A stretch of 64,000 bases of DNA from JACQFK01 sp964619955 (GTDB taxonomy: Bacteria > Planctomycetota > MHYJ01 > JACPRB01), in contig CAZUJF010000001.1 of NCBI GenBank assembly GCA_964619955.1, positions 62,001 to 126,000 of the forward strand, given 5' to 3'. Positions 23,892 to 33,025 of this stretch are shown here, one piece after another (the first letter of the stretch is position 1; the number at the start of each line of letters is the position of its first letter). A program made the position numbers and the translations under genes. The notes below the pieces were generated by a model, which saw only the letters and a list, made by a program, of their open reading frames with translations, was not told where the DNA came from and made no database searches.

Positions 23892-23929
23892 GCAAATCCG
23901 CGGGGGGGCATCTAGAGCCTGCCGGGTCC

Positions 23930-23935
23930 TATAAT
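23930..23935 (+). promoter_or_regulatory. Consensus -10 box of the YbaK-like gene
   Basis: A perfect TATAAT ends nine bases before the ATG at 23945. GAGG touches the ATG directly, too close for ribosome binding, so the message is probably leaderless. No clear -35 is seen. Confidence 0.5.
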
Positions 23936-23944
23936 CCATCGAGG

Positions 23945-24451
23945 ATGGCCAAGCCGCCCCCCCACGTCCCCGAAACGCCTGCGACGACGTTCCTCAAGAA
24001 ACAGGGCGTGTCCTTCACCGCGCATGTGTACGACTACGTCGAGCACGGCGGGACGGCCTCCTCGTCCGCGGCGCTCGGCGTGGACGAGCACGCCGTCGTC
24101 AAGACGCTGGTGATGGAGGACGAAACGCGGGCGCCGCTGGTGGTGCTGATGCACGGGGACTGGACGGTGTCGACGAAGCAACTCGCCCGCCGCCTGGGCG
24201 TCCGGAAGGTCGCGCCCTGCGCCCCGGAGATTGCGGAGCGGCATTCCGGGTATCAGGTGGGGGGGACCTCGCCGTTCGGCCTCCGGAAGCCGATGCCGGT
24301 CTATGTGGAGGCGTCGATCCTGGAACTGCCCCGGATTCACATCAACGGGGGCCGGCGGGGCTTCCTGGTGGGCATGGACCCGCGCGAGCTGCTCCGGGTG
24401 CTGCAGGCGGCGCCCGTGGAAGCCGGGCGGCCCAAGAGCCCCGGCGAGTAG
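23945..24451 (+). CDS. ybaK: YbaK/EbsC-type aminoacyl-tRNA deacylase
   Basis: A 168-residue member of the YbaK/ProX group, which clears mischarged tRNA, typically Cys-tRNA(Pro). Visible family features are the opening TFLKKQGVSFTAHVYDY, the catalytic-lysine region VVKTLVM, LARRLGVRKV, and the hallmark GYQVGGTSPFG followed by the INGGRRGFLV strand. YbaK of E. coli shows the same order. The C terminus ends in a short polar tail. It is divergent from the ROK kinase and convergent with the anti-sigma gene, one base apart. Confidence 0.85.
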   Translation: MAKPPPHVPETPATTFLKKQGVSFTAHVYDYVEHGGTASSSAALGVDEHAVVKTLVMEDETRAPLVVLMHGDWTVSTKQLARRLGVRKVAPCAPEIAERHSGYQVGGTSPFGLRKPMPVYVEASILELPRIHINGGRRGFLVGMDPRELLRVLQAAPVEAGRPKSPGE

Positions 24452-24452
24452 C

Positions 24453-25730
24453 TCACTCCGCCGCGCGGACGAGGATCCAGCCGCCCTTCCAGAGGTCGAC
24501 CAGGCCCTCGGCGCCCGAGGAGGGGCGGAGCTGGCAGCGCAGGTTCGAGCGCACGCTGAGCACCTCGTCGCGCTGCGCGGTTTCGGGGACGAACGTGCCG
24601 CCTTCGATGCGCTTGAGGACGGGGCGGCCGTCGGGTCCCAGCAGCGGTTCCGTGTAGCTCACCGCGAGGGTCTGGTTGCCCTCCTCCAGCCGTTCCAGCA
24701 CGACGTCGGTGCGGAAGTCGATGCGTCCGGCGCCGGGGACGTCGCGGACCTCGCCGATGCGGCGGCCCGGTTCCACATGGAAGCGTTCGCTCAGCGTCCG
24801 GCCGCCGACTTCGCGCTCCAGCGTGAACACCGCCACCTTGAGATTGCGGGCGACCTCGTCGCAGCGGATCCGGACGCTTTTTTCGGGGGAGAGCCGGAGC
24901 CCGAGGGGGAGGCGCAGCGCGATGGGCATGGATTCCATGAAGTCCGTGTCGCCCGAGCCGCGGTACGCCCTGAACTTGTAGACGTAGCCCTGCCCGGGGG
25001 CGGCGGAGGCGTCGGTGAATTCGGCCTTGTGCAGACGCCGCTCGCCGTTGAGCCGGCGGAAGGCGTCGGAGGGTTCGCGCTCCTCGCGGCGGTAGACGTC
25101 GAAGCTCCGGAACAGCAGCCCGTCGAAGCTCGCGCGCACGACGAGATGGTGCGGCTGCGTGGGCTCGACGTAGGCCAGCATCCAGCGTTCGGGGGCGAGC
25201 CGGAGGGCGTCCTCGGCGCGCATCCCCCGGATCAGGCGTTCGTACTCATCGGCGCGCGCGGCCGCGATCCGCGTCTGCTCCTGCTGGGCGGCCGCGAGGT
25301 CGTCGATGCCGGTCCGCGCCGCCGCGAGCTGGCGCTTGAGGTCCCCGAGGCGGGAATTCTGGGAGAGGCCGATCAGCCCGACCAGGCCGGCGGCGAGCAG
25401 GGCGGCCGCCGCGGAGGAGACCAGGGGCCTTCCGCGCAGCCATTCCCAGGCGCCGTCCTCGACCGGACGGGCCTCCGCGGAGAGGCCGTCCCGGCGGATC
25501 TCCGCCATGACCGATTCGATCAGCTCCCCGCCGAACTTCTCCGTCGCCAGGGACGATCCGAGCAGCGTCTCGTTCCTCTGGAAAATGGTGAGCAGCTCGC
25601 GGCAGCCCGAGCAGGACGCCGTGTGCTCCTCCACGCGGAGCCGCTCGTCGGCGGGCAGCTCGCTGTCGACGTAGCGGGAGAGGAGCGTCTTGAGGTCGTC
25701 GCCGCAGGGGGCCGGTGTTTCGTGCGTCAT
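24453..25730 (-). CDS. Zinc-finger anti-sigma factor, membrane-bound
   Basis: A 425-residue protein probably controlling the ECF sigma factor encoded 8 bases upstream. The N-terminal zf-HC2 domain has His36, Cys40 and Cys43 (EEHTASCSGC), the H-x3-C-x2-C zinc site of ZAS anti-sigma factors. A transmembrane helix follows at about residues 102-122, then a coiled coil (about 125-160) and a large beta-rich extracytoplasmic domain of about 260 residues that I do not recognise and which may sense the signal. Such factors sequester sigma at the membrane until release, often by proteolysis; rseP is at 44808-46697 in this window. Confidence 0.8.
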   Translation of the reverse strand: MTHETPAPCGDDLKTLLSRYVDSELPADERLRVEEHTASCSGCRELLTIFQRNETLLGSSLATEKFGGELIESVMAEIRRDGLSAEARPVEDGAWEWLRGRPLVSSAAAALLAAGLVGLIGLSQNSRLGDLKRQLAAARTGIDDLAAAQQEQTRIAAARADEYERLIRGMRAEDALRLAPERWMLAYVEPTQPHHLVVRASFDGLLFRSFDVYRREEREPSDAFRRLNGERRLHKAEFTDASAAPGQGYVYKFRAYRGSGDTDFMESMPIALRLPLGLRLSPEKSVRIRCDEVARNLKVAVFTLEREVGGRTLSERFHVEPGRRIGEVRDVPGAGRIDFRTDVVLERLEEGNQTLAVSYTEPLLGPDGRPVLKRIEGGTFVPETAQRDEVLSVRSNLRCQLRPSSGAEGLVDLWKGGWILVRAAE

Positions 25731-25738
25731 AGACGTCG

Positions 25739-26335
25739 TTACCAGTACAGGTCCATGAGTTTGTCCTTGAGCATCAGGCGCGCCCGGTAGAGGCGCGATT
25801 CGATGGTCGCGATGGGCAGGCCGAGGAAGTCGCTCATCTCCCGGTAGGTCATCTTCCGCAGGTGCCGGAGCAGGATGATCTGCTGGTAGATGCGCGGAAG
25901 GCCGTTGACGACGTAGAGCACCTTCTCCCGGAGTTCCTCCGTCTCGGTGGAGGTCTGCTTGAAGACGGCGCCCAGCACCTGCCCTTCGAGCTCGATCCCG
26001 TCCTCGGTGATCTTCTCCAGGGAGGCGGGCTTCAGGCGCTCCTTGCGCAGCCAGTCCACGCAGGTCGTGCGCACGATGGAGCAGAGCCAGCCCTTGAAGC
26101 GCCGGGGATCCTCGAGGTTGGGCAGGTGGCGGAAGACCTTGAGGAACGCCTCCTGGGTGATGTCCCCGGCCACGTGCACGTCGCCGATGATGTTGTAGGC
26201 GATGGAACCCGCCAGGTTGGAGTACTTCGCCATCAGCTGCTCGAAGGCCTCCGTGCTGCCTTCGCGACAGCGGGTGATCAGGGCCGCGTCGTCGCGGTCC
26301 GAGGTCCCCCGGGACTTCTGGGCCTGTCGTGGCAT
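25739..26335 (-). CDS. ECF-type RNA polymerase sigma factor
   Basis: A 198-residue sigma factor with region 2 (about 20-95: DITQEAFLKVFRHLPNLEDP, FKGWLCSIVRTTCVDWLR) and region 4 (about 130-195: GLPRIYQQIILLRHLRKMTY, SDFLGLPIATIESRLYRARL). Both domains are complete. The start is the ATG at 26335, with GAGGGG five bases upstream; a longer frame from 26362 is less likely. It is followed by its anti-sigma gene after 8 bases. A TAGTAT box on the same strand at 26375-26370 is a weak promoter candidate. The gene is divergent from a second ECF sigma factor. Confidence 0.9.
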   Translation of the reverse strand: MPRQAQKSRGTSDRDDAALITRCREGSTEAFEQLMAKYSNLAGSIAYNIIGDVHVAGDITQEAFLKVFRHLPNLEDPRRFKGWLCSIVRTTCVDWLRKERLKPASLEKITEDGIELEGQVLGAVFKQTSTETEELREKVLYVVNGLPRIYQQIILLRHLRKMTYREMSDFLGLPIATIESRLYRARLMLKDKLMDLYW

Positions 26336-26391
26336 AAGTCCCCTCACCTTAACACAGCGCACAGCCGAAATACTAGACGGAGCCCGGGGCC

Positions 26392-26420
26392 GGAACCCTG
26401 CAGGATCCTTTGCGCGGTCC
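26392..26420 (+). promoter_or_regulatory. Possible ECF-type promoter of the second sigma gene
   Basis: GGAACC at 26392-26397 and CGGTCC at 26415-26420, 17 bases apart, match the usual ECF pattern of GGAAC and a GTC-containing -10. It lies between the two divergent sigma genes, 33 bases before the ATG at 26454, and would make that sigma factor self-regulated. The evidence is pattern only. Confidence 0.35.
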
Positions 26421-26453
26421 GGCCAACCCCCCGGCGCCGGAGTCGTTCAAGAG

Positions 26454-27068
26454 ATGGCGGAGACAAGAGACGTGGAAGAAGAATTGCTGCGGCGCTGTGC
26501 GGCGGGGGATGCCGCCGCCTACCGGGAGCTCGTCGGGCGCCTGGAAAAGCCCCTGATCAATTTCATCCTCCGTTTCGTGGGGGAGCGCCATGTCGCCGAG
26601 GACCTCTTCCAGGAGACCTTCGTCCGCGTGATCCGCTCGCTGTCCTCGTACCAGCCCACGGCGTCGCTGTCGACGTGGATCCACACCATCGCGCGGAACC
26701 TCTGCCTCGACCACCTGAAATCGCGCCGGCGCCACCGGGAGGTGACCCTGGACGGGGCCGCCGCCGGCGCCGAAGGCCGGCTCATCTATTTCAAGGACAT
26801 CCTGCGCGCGGGCGCCCCGGGGCCGGACGAACGGGCGGAATCGGACGAGGATGCGCGGCGCGTCGCCGAGGGGTTGAAGCTGCTGAGCCCCGCGAAGCGC
26901 GAGGCGCTCGTGCTGCGCCTCTACTCGGGGCTCTCGTATGCGGAGATCGCCGAGGTGCAGGGCTGCCCCCTGGGCACGATCAAATTCAGGATTCATGAGG
27001 CCATCCAGGATCTGGCCAAGCGGCTGGGACGGTCCGCGGAGGAGGAATCCGCGGCCCGCGGAGGTTAG
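26454..27068 (+). CDS. Second ECF-type RNA polymerase sigma factor
   Basis: A 204-residue sigma factor. Region 2 holds FVGERHVAEDLFQETFVRV and STWIHTIARNLCLDHLKSRR; region 4 holds LSPAKREALVLRLYSGLSYA and EIAEVQGCPLGTIKFRIHEA. An acidic linker (about 115-140) joins the two. The start at 26454 matches the sigma domain; the frame continues upstream into the divergent gene and is not coding there. No strong Shine-Dalgarno is present (AAGAG touches the ATG). Its anti-sigma gene follows after 6 bases, and gspD after that. Confidence 0.88.
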   Translation: MAETRDVEEELLRRCAAGDAAAYRELVGRLEKPLINFILRFVGERHVAEDLFQETFVRVIRSLSSYQPTASLSTWIHTIARNLCLDHLKSRRRHREVTLDGAAAGAEGRLIYFKDILRAGAPGPDERAESDEDARRVAEGLKLLSPAKREALVLRLYSGLSYAEIAEVQGCPLGTIKFRIHEAIQDLAKRLGRSAEEESAARGG

Positions 27069-27074
27069 GGACTG

Positions 27075-27950
27075 ATGAATTGCGATGAAGCGGTCCGGCG
27101 GATGTCCGATCTCGAGCTCGGGGAGCTCGAGGCCGGGGCCGCCCGGGAACTGGAACTGCATCGGCGGGGCTGCGGCCGCTGCCGGGTCGAACACGGGCGG
27201 ATGGCGCGCGTGCTGGGGTCCCTGCGGTCGCTGACGCCGGCGGCGCCCTCCACGGAGCGCCGTCTGGCCGCCGTGGCGGCCATGACGCGCGAAGCGGGCG
27301 CGCCCCCCGCGGCGCCGCGCTCCCGCCTCGTGCCCCTCGCGGCCGCCGCCGCGTTCCTGCTGACGCTGGCCGGGACGCTCTTCCTTCGCGAGCCGGCCGA
27401 GGCCTTCAGGGCCGTCTCGGTGGAGGGCCGGGTGGACCGTTTCGACCGCGCGGCGGGCGAATGGAAACCCCTGCTCGCCTCCGACGTCGTGAGGCCGGGG
27501 GACCGGATCGTCTCCCAGTCCGGGGGCCGGGTCCGTCTGGAAGGAGCGGGCGGGCGGCTGGAATTGGAACCGGAGACGTCGCTCGACGTCGTCGGGCCGC
27601 GGCGCATCACGCTGGATCGGGGCCGGCTCGCGGCGACGCGCTCCCCGGAGGAGGGGGCCGGGCTGCGCATCACGGACACCGCGAATAATTTCGTCGAGTT
27701 GAAGGAGGGGTCGCTGCTGGTGTCCCTCCGCGATGTCGTGGCGCTCGTGGCGGGCTCGTCGGAGCGCCGCGAGGGGGAGTCCCGGCTGCCCGCCGCCCGG
27801 AGCCAGACCGTGCACCGCCTCTCCGTCCGGATCGTCCGGGGGGAAGCCGACCTCGGAGGCTCCCACGATCAGCGCCTGAGGGCGCGGGCCGGCCAGGAGG
27901 GGACCTTCGATTTCGGAGGCCAGCCCGCCGCCGCGCCGGCTCGAGAGTAG
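27075..27950 (+). CDS. Zinc-finger anti-sigma/FecR-like protein
   Basis: A 291-residue membrane protein, the probable partner of the sigma factor just upstream. The zf-HC2 zinc site uses His29, Cys33 and Cys36 (LHRRGCGRC). A transmembrane helix at about 86-105 precedes a FecR-like periplasmic domain beginning AVSVEGRVDRFDRAAGEW and including the WxPL and PGDRI features of FecR proteins. FecR relays an outer-membrane signal to sigma. Its stop lies ten bases before gspD, so the sigma/anti-sigma pair and the secretion genes may share a transcript. Confidence 0.78.
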   Translation: MNCDEAVRRMSDLELGELEAGAARELELHRRGCGRCRVEHGRMARVLGSLRSLTPAAPSTERRLAAVAAMTREAGAPPAAPRSRLVPLAAAAAFLLTLAGTLFLREPAEAFRAVSVEGRVDRFDRAAGEWKPLLASDVVRPGDRIVSQSGGRVRLEGAGGRLELEPETSLDVVGPRRITLDRGRLAATRSPEEGAGLRITDTANNFVELKEGSLLVSLRDVVALVAGSSERREGESRLPAARSQTVHRLSVRIVRGEADLGGSHDQRLRARAGQEGTFDFGGQPAAAPARE

Positions 27951-27960
27951 GGAATCAGCC

Positions 27961-30081
27961 ATGAAGCGTTTCATCGCCGTCGTGATCCTCGCGCTGGGAG
28001 CCGTCACGGGCGCGCCCGCCCAGCAGGCGGCGCCCCCTCAGCCTCCGCGTCCGGCGGGAGCCGCGGACGCGCAGAAGGTGGGCGGCATCCTTCAGGACGT
28101 GAACCTGCACGACCTCACCGTGGCGGTCCAGCGCATCACGAAGAAGACCATCCTCTGGACCGAAGATCTCGGCCTGCGCAACAAGCGCGTGCATTTCGTG
28201 AGCGACAAGCCGGTGGCGGACGACCCCGTCGTCCTGTGGAAGGCCTACCAGTCCATCCTCCAGGTGACGGATTTCTCGCTCGTGCCGGTGGGCAAGCCCG
28301 GGGACGAGATCTACAAGCTCGCGGCGGCGCCGCAGGCGTCGAAGAAGGCGGTTCCGGTGGAACGCGGGGACTTCGTGCCCGAGGACCGCTTCGTGACGCG
28401 CCTCTTCTCGCTGCAGTTCGTCACGCCGAGGGAGGTGCAGGCCGCGCTGATCAACATGGCCTCGTACCCCCAGAACATCATGGCGATCGATTCGGCGGGG
28501 CTGCTGCTGGCCACCGACTACGACTACAACATCCGGCGCTTCGAGGAAATCATCAAGGCGATGGACGTGAAGAAGCCGGACGTGGAGCTCAAGCTGCTCC
28601 CGCTCAAGAACGCGATCGCCAGCGAGGTGGAGCAGATGATGAGCGGCCTGGTGCAGACGCTCATCGGCCGGCCCGGCGTCGGCCGCGGGCCGGCGGCGCA
28701 GCCCGGCGTGCCGGGGCAGGAGTCGGTCAAGGTCGTCGCCGACAAGCGGACGAACGCCGTCATCCTGCTCGCCGAGCCGAACCGCATGCCCCAACTGGAG
28801 GAGATCGTCCGCCGCATGGATTCGGAGACGCCCTTCGAGACCAGCGGCATCTACGTCTCGCATCTGCGGCACACGAACGCGCTCGACATCGCGCGGACCC
28901 TGAACGCGATGTACCGCATCGCCATGGACGACAAGGGCGTGCCCTCCGGCGGCGGCTTCGGGGCCGTGAAGCCGGGCCAGACGGTCGGCCCCCAGGGGGC
29001 GACGCCCGGGGCCGCCTCCCCGGCCTCCTATTCGGGCGGCAGCCAGCTGACCGGCTCCGAACCGACGATCGTCGCCGACATCCGCTCGAACTCCGTGATC
29101 ATGGTGACGGACCGCAACACCTACAAGACCCTCGAAGGAATCGTGCGGCGGCTCGACCAGCGCCGCCCGCAGGTCCTCATCAAGGCCACGGTGGTGGAGA
29201 TCCGGGCCAGCGACGATTTCGACCTCGGCGTCGAATTGAAGCGCTTCGAGGATCCGAGCGGCCGCACGGTGGGCGGCGGCGGGACCGGCTTCGGCCTGTC
29301 CACGGTGGAGCAGGACAGGGCGAACAACACGTTCTCGGTGACGCCGGTGCCGACGCCGGGCATCACGCTGCTTGCGATGCGGGACAAGATCGGCAACATC
29401 CCCGCGCTCCTGCACGCGCTCAGCGAGAAGGCCAAGGTGTCGATCCTGGACCAGCCCGAGGCGGCCACCAACGACAACGGCGTGGCGGAAATGAAAGTCA
29501 CGCAGCAGGTGCCCGTGCTGCAGCAGACCATCACCGGGACGGGCCTGTCCCAGGTCACGTTCAACCGCTTCGAGACGGCGGAGACCACGCTGTCCATCTC
29601 GCCGCACATCAGCGAGGGCGGCTATCTGCGCCTCGAAACGAAAGTGAAGATCGAGAAGTTCACCCGCGAATCCGCGGATCCGACGATTCCGCCGCCGAAG
29701 ACCTCTCGGGAGATCACGACCAAGGAGATCATGGTCCCGAACGGCGGGACGATGGTCATCGGCGGCATCGTGACCCAGGACAAGTCGGACTCCACGTCGG
29801 GGGTTCCGTGGCTCAAGGATCTGCCGCTGCTCGGCTGGATGTTCCGGAGGGATCAGAGCAGCGACGACAAACGGACCCTCTACGTCTTCATCTCGGCCTA
29901 CATCCTCTACGACTACGGCTTCGGGGACTTCCGGGAGCTGACGAGGGACCGGAAGGAGAACGCCGACCGGCTCCGCGGGGTGCCCCTGGACGACCTCCGG
30001 GTCGAGCTGGAAGGGGAGAGGATGCCGGAGTCGCGCTTCCGCTTCCCCGTGCCGCGCGCGCGCCGTCCGGAGGAAGAGTAG
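27961..30081 (+). CDS. gspD: Type II secretion secretin GspD
   Basis: GspD forms the outer-membrane secretion pore. The 706 residues begin with a signal peptide (MKRFIAVVILALGAVTGAPA). An N0-like domain covers about 40-110 (VNLHDLTVAVQRITKKTILW), followed by three N-domain repeats, each ending in a VADxRTN/SNSVI-type strand (about 140-210, 215-290 and 295-410, the last holding a glycine-rich loop), then the secretin core with ISPHISEGGYLRLETKV and the signature VPNGGTMVIGGIVTQDK. The C terminus past residue 660 is rich in charge and may bind a pilotin. It leads the gsp operon; AGGGAATC lies just upstream of the ATG. Confidence 0.9.
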   Translation: MKRFIAVVILALGAVTGAPAQQAAPPQPPRPAGAADAQKVGGILQDVNLHDLTVAVQRITKKTILWTEDLGLRNKRVHFVSDKPVADDPVVLWKAYQSILQVTDFSLVPVGKPGDEIYKLAAAPQASKKAVPVERGDFVPEDRFVTRLFSLQFVTPREVQAALINMASYPQNIMAIDSAGLLLATDYDYNIRRFEEIIKAMDVKKPDVELKLLPLKNAIASEVEQMMSGLVQTLIGRPGVGRGPAAQPGVPGQESVKVVADKRTNAVILLAEPNRMPQLEEIVRRMDSETPFETSGIYVSHLRHTNALDIARTLNAMYRIAMDDKGVPSGGGFGAVKPGQTVGPQGATPGAASPASYSGGSQLTGSEPTIVADIRSNSVIMVTDRNTYKTLEGIVRRLDQRRPQVLIKATVVEIRASDDFDLGVELKRFEDPSGRTVGGGGTGFGLSTVEQDRANNTFSVTPVPTPGITLLAMRDKIGNIPALLHALSEKAKVSILDQPEAATNDNGVAEMKVTQQVPVLQQTITGTGLSQVTFNRFETAETTLSISPHISEGGYLRLETKVKIEKFTRESADPTIPPPKTSREITTKEIMVPNGGTMVIGGIVTQDKSDSTSGVPWLKDLPLLGWMFRRDQSSDDKRTLYVFISAYILYDYGFGDFRELTRDRKENADRLRGVPLDDLRVELEGERMPESRFRFPVPRARRPEEE

Positions 30082-30086
30082 CCCGC

Positions 30087-31793
30087 ATGGCGCTGCTCGA
30101 CGAGCTCAAGGGGGTCCTCCAGGGGGAGGGCCTCTACGTCCAGGACAAGTTCGAGGAGTGGGTCTCGCTCGCGAAGAACACGCGGCAGACCCTGGACCGG
30201 GTCCTGTCCACCTCCGGATACCTGACCGAGGCGCAGATGCTGCGCATCTTCGGGAGGGTCCTGAATCTGCCGGTCCAGGAAAAGCTGGTCCAGCTCGAGG
30301 TTCCCGCGGATTTCGTCGCGAAGGTCCCCGTCTCCTTCGCCCGCCACCACAACCTGATCGGGATCGGCACGGGGGCGGGCACGGTCAGGGTCGCCTCCTG
30401 CTCCCCGCTCGAGACGCACCCCATCGACGAACTCGCCGGCATGCTGGACCGGATCGTGGAGCCGGTGCTCGCGCCCCGCGGCGAGATCACGGCGCTGATC
30501 AACAAGGCCTACCAGGCGAAGTCCGACGTCGTCGACGAGATGCTCGAGGGCATGGACGAGGAGGACCTCGCGGGCATCTCCAAGGAGGTGGAGGGCTCCC
30601 AGGACCTGCTGGACATCGCGAACAAGGCGCCGATCATCAAGCTCGTCAACATGATCCTCTTCCAGGCGCTGAAGATGCGGGCGTCGGACGTCCACATCCA
30701 GCCCTACGAGGACAAGCTGCAGATCCGCTACCGCATCGACGGCATCCTCTACGACATGATGATGCCGCCGAAGAAGATCCAGGACGCGGTGCTCTCGCGC
30801 ATCAAGATCATGGCGAAGATGGACATCGCGGAGCGGCGCCTGCCGCAGGACGGCGGCTGCGCCGTGCGCCTGGGGGACAGCGACGTCGACATCCGCGTCT
30901 CCAGCGTGCCGACCATCTACGGCGAGCGCATCGTGATGCGCCTGCTGGACAAGGGCGCTCGCCTCTACCAACTGGAGGAACTGGGCCTGGAGGGGGAGGA
31001 CGTGGAGTCCTTCCGCCGCCTGGTCGACGCCTCCCACGGCATCGTCCTGGTCACGGGGCCGACCGGCAGCGGGAAGACGACGTCGCTGTACGCGGCGCTG
31101 AAGAAGATCAACACGGTCGAATACAACGTGATGACGATCGAGGACCCGATCGAGTACCACCTGCCGGGGATCAGCCAGATCGAGGTCAATTCCAAGAAGG
31201 GCCTGACGTTCGGGTCGGGGCTGCGCTCCATCGTGCGGCAGGACCCGGACATCGTCTTCGTCGGCGAGATCCGGGACCTTGAGACCGCGGCCATCTCCAT
31301 CCAGGCGGCGCTGACGGGGCATCTGGTGTTCTCCACGCTGCACACCAACGACGCGCCGGGCGCGATCACGCGCCTCCTGGATCTGGGCGTCGAGCCGTAT
31401 CTGGTGTCCAGTTCCGTGATCGGGGTGATCGCCCAGCGCCTGGTGCGCCTGATCTGCAAACATTGCAAGGTCGAGTACGTTCCGACGGAGCGGGAGCTGG
31501 CGGGGATCGGGGTGACCCTGAAGGACGTCCCCGGGGGGCGGCTCTGGAAGGGCACGGGCTGCCCCTACTGCCTCAATTCGGGGTATCACGACCGCTCGGC
31601 CATCTTCGAATTGTTCACGGTTGATGATGTGGTCCGCGAGCAGACGATGCGGCGCGTGGGGTCCACGGTCATCAAATCCGACGCCGTGAAACGGGGCATG
31701 CGGACGCTGCGGCAGGACGGCGCGCGGAAGGTGCTCGCGGGCCGGACGACCCCCGAGGAAGTCATGCGCATGACGCAGATGGACACGTTTTAA
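30087..31793 (+). CDS. gspE: Type II secretion ATPase GspE
   Basis: GspE powers pseudopilus assembly from the cytoplasm. I take the ATG at 30087, giving 568 residues; GGAGGAAGAG lies just upstream in the end of gspD. The N-terminal domain (about 1-150) matches the GspE/MshEN type. The core shows ASDVHIQPYEDKLQIRYRID, Walker A VTGPTGSGKTTSLYAAL, the Asp box EDPIEYHLPG, Walker B IVFVGEIRD and the His box TLHTNDAPGAITRL. The C-terminal zinc site is the tetracysteine CKHC and CPYC, as in GspE and PilB. PilB is the alternative, but gene order with gspD and gspF supports type II secretion. Confidence 0.92.
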   Translation: MALLDELKGVLQGEGLYVQDKFEEWVSLAKNTRQTLDRVLSTSGYLTEAQMLRIFGRVLNLPVQEKLVQLEVPADFVAKVPVSFARHHNLIGIGTGAGTVRVASCSPLETHPIDELAGMLDRIVEPVLAPRGEITALINKAYQAKSDVVDEMLEGMDEEDLAGISKEVEGSQDLLDIANKAPIIKLVNMILFQALKMRASDVHIQPYEDKLQIRYRIDGILYDMMMPPKKIQDAVLSRIKIMAKMDIAERRLPQDGGCAVRLGDSDVDIRVSSVPTIYGERIVMRLLDKGARLYQLEELGLEGEDVESFRRLVDASHGIVLVTGPTGSGKTTSLYAALKKINTVEYNVMTIEDPIEYHLPGISQIEVNSKKGLTFGSGLRSIVRQDPDIVFVGEIRDLETAAISIQAALTGHLVFSTLHTNDAPGAITRLLDLGVEPYLVSSSVIGVIAQRLVRLICKHCKVEYVPTERELAGIGVTLKDVPGGRLWKGTGCPYCLNSGYHDRSAIFELFTVDDVVREQTMRRVGSTVIKSDAVKRGMRTLRQDGARKVLAGRTTPEEVMRMTQMDTF

Positions 31794-31796
31794 GCC

Positions 31797-33017
31797 GTGC
31801 CGGTCTACACCTACAAGGCCCTGAAGGCCGACGGCGCCGCGGAGCAGGGCGTCATCGACGCCGATTCGCCCAAGGACGCCCGCCTCAAGCTCAAGGGCCG
31901 GCATCTCCACGTGACGGATCTGCTCACGCTCGAGAAGCCGGGGGCGGCGGCCTCCGGGGGGCGGACGCGCCGGCCCTTGTTCCGGCGCCGCCGTCCCGAG
32001 CAGGTGGCGATGCTCACCCGCCAGATGGCCACGCTGCTGGGCTCCGGCATCCCGATGATCGGGGCGCTGACCGCGATGGTGGACCAGGTGGAGAGCCAGG
32101 ATCTGAAGGCCGCCCTGATGGATGTGCGGGAGAAGGTCTCGCAGGGCGGATCCCTGTCCGACGCGCTCGCGGGGCATTCCCTCTATTTCAGCGATCTGAC
32201 CATCAACATGGTGCGGGCGGGGGAGGCGGGGGGCAACCTGGACACCGTCCTGATCCGGGTGGCGGATTACCTGCATTCGCAGAACCGGACGCGGGCGAAG
32301 GTGACGGCGGCGCTGACGTATCCGATCATCATGCTGGTCATCGGGGTGGGCGTCGTCGCGGTGCTCTTGTCGTATGTCGTGCCCAAGATCCTCGAGGTCA
32401 TCCAGAAGCAGGGCAACGCCGCGCTGCCGCTGCCGACGGAGATCCTGCTGGCGGTGTCCGGCTTCATGGGGCGCTACTGGTGGCTGCTCCTGGGGCTCGT
32501 CGTGGCGGGCGTCGCGGCCTACGCCCAGGCCCGGCGGACGAAGGGCGGCCGCCTCTGGATCGACACGCAGAAGCTGCGCGTGCCGGTCCTGGGCAGCCTT
32601 CTGAAGAAGGCCTCGATCTCCCGCTTCGCGATCACGTTCGCCACGCTGCTCGAGAGCGGGCTGCCGGTGCTGGAGGCGATGGGGGTGGTGCGCCGGGTGG
32701 TGGACAACGAGCTGCTCGCCAACACGCTCGACGATATCCGGCAGAAGATCGCCGAAGGGGCGGACATCGCGACTCCGATGAAACAGAGCAAGGTGTTTCC
32801 TGCCGTGGTGGGGTACATGATCGGGGTCGGCGAGGAGTCGGGCCGGCTGGAAGAACTGCTGAAGAAGACCGCGCAGGCGTATGATGAGGAGGTCGAGGTG
32901 GCGGCGCAGAAGCTGACGGCGCTGCTCGAACCCCTGATGATCGTGATCATGTCGTTCATGGTCGGGTTCATCGTGCTGTCGATCCTCCTGCCGATCCTGC
33001 AGATGTCGAATATCTAG
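31797..33017 (+). CDS. gspF: Type II secretion inner-membrane protein GspF
   Basis: GspF is the polytopic platform protein contacting GspE. The 406 residues start with GTG at 31797, four bases after the gspE stop. It begins YTYKALKADGAAEQGVIDAD, the usual 'Y.Y.a.d..G....G.i.A' opening. Two T2SSF repeats are visible (LTRQMATLLGSGIPMIGAL and FAITFATLLESGLPVLEAM), with three membrane helices at about 175-195, 220-240 and 375-398. The C-terminal VGEESGRLEELLKKTAQAYD motif is conserved. Confidence 0.93.
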   Translation: MPVYTYKALKADGAAEQGVIDADSPKDARLKLKGRHLHVTDLLTLEKPGAAASGGRTRRPLFRRRRPEQVAMLTRQMATLLGSGIPMIGALTAMVDQVESQDLKAALMDVREKVSQGGSLSDALAGHSLYFSDLTINMVRAGEAGGNLDTVLIRVADYLHSQNRTRAKVTAALTYPIIMLVIGVGVVAVLLSYVVPKILEVIQKQGNAALPLPTEILLAVSGFMGRYWWLLLGLVVAGVAAYAQARRTKGGRLWIDTQKLRVPVLGSLLKKASISRFAITFATLLESGLPVLEAMGVVRRVVDNELLANTLDDIRQKIAEGADIATPMKQSKVFPAVVGYMIGVGEESGRLEELLKKTAQAYDEEVEVAAQKLTALLEPLMIVIMSFMVGFIVLSILLPILQMSNI

Positions 33018-33025
33018 GGGATTTT

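Noticed and set aside
28236..30086. Upstream extension of gspE of about 600 residues
   Set aside because: It overlaps gspD in another frame, and the GspE homology begins at the ATG at 30087.
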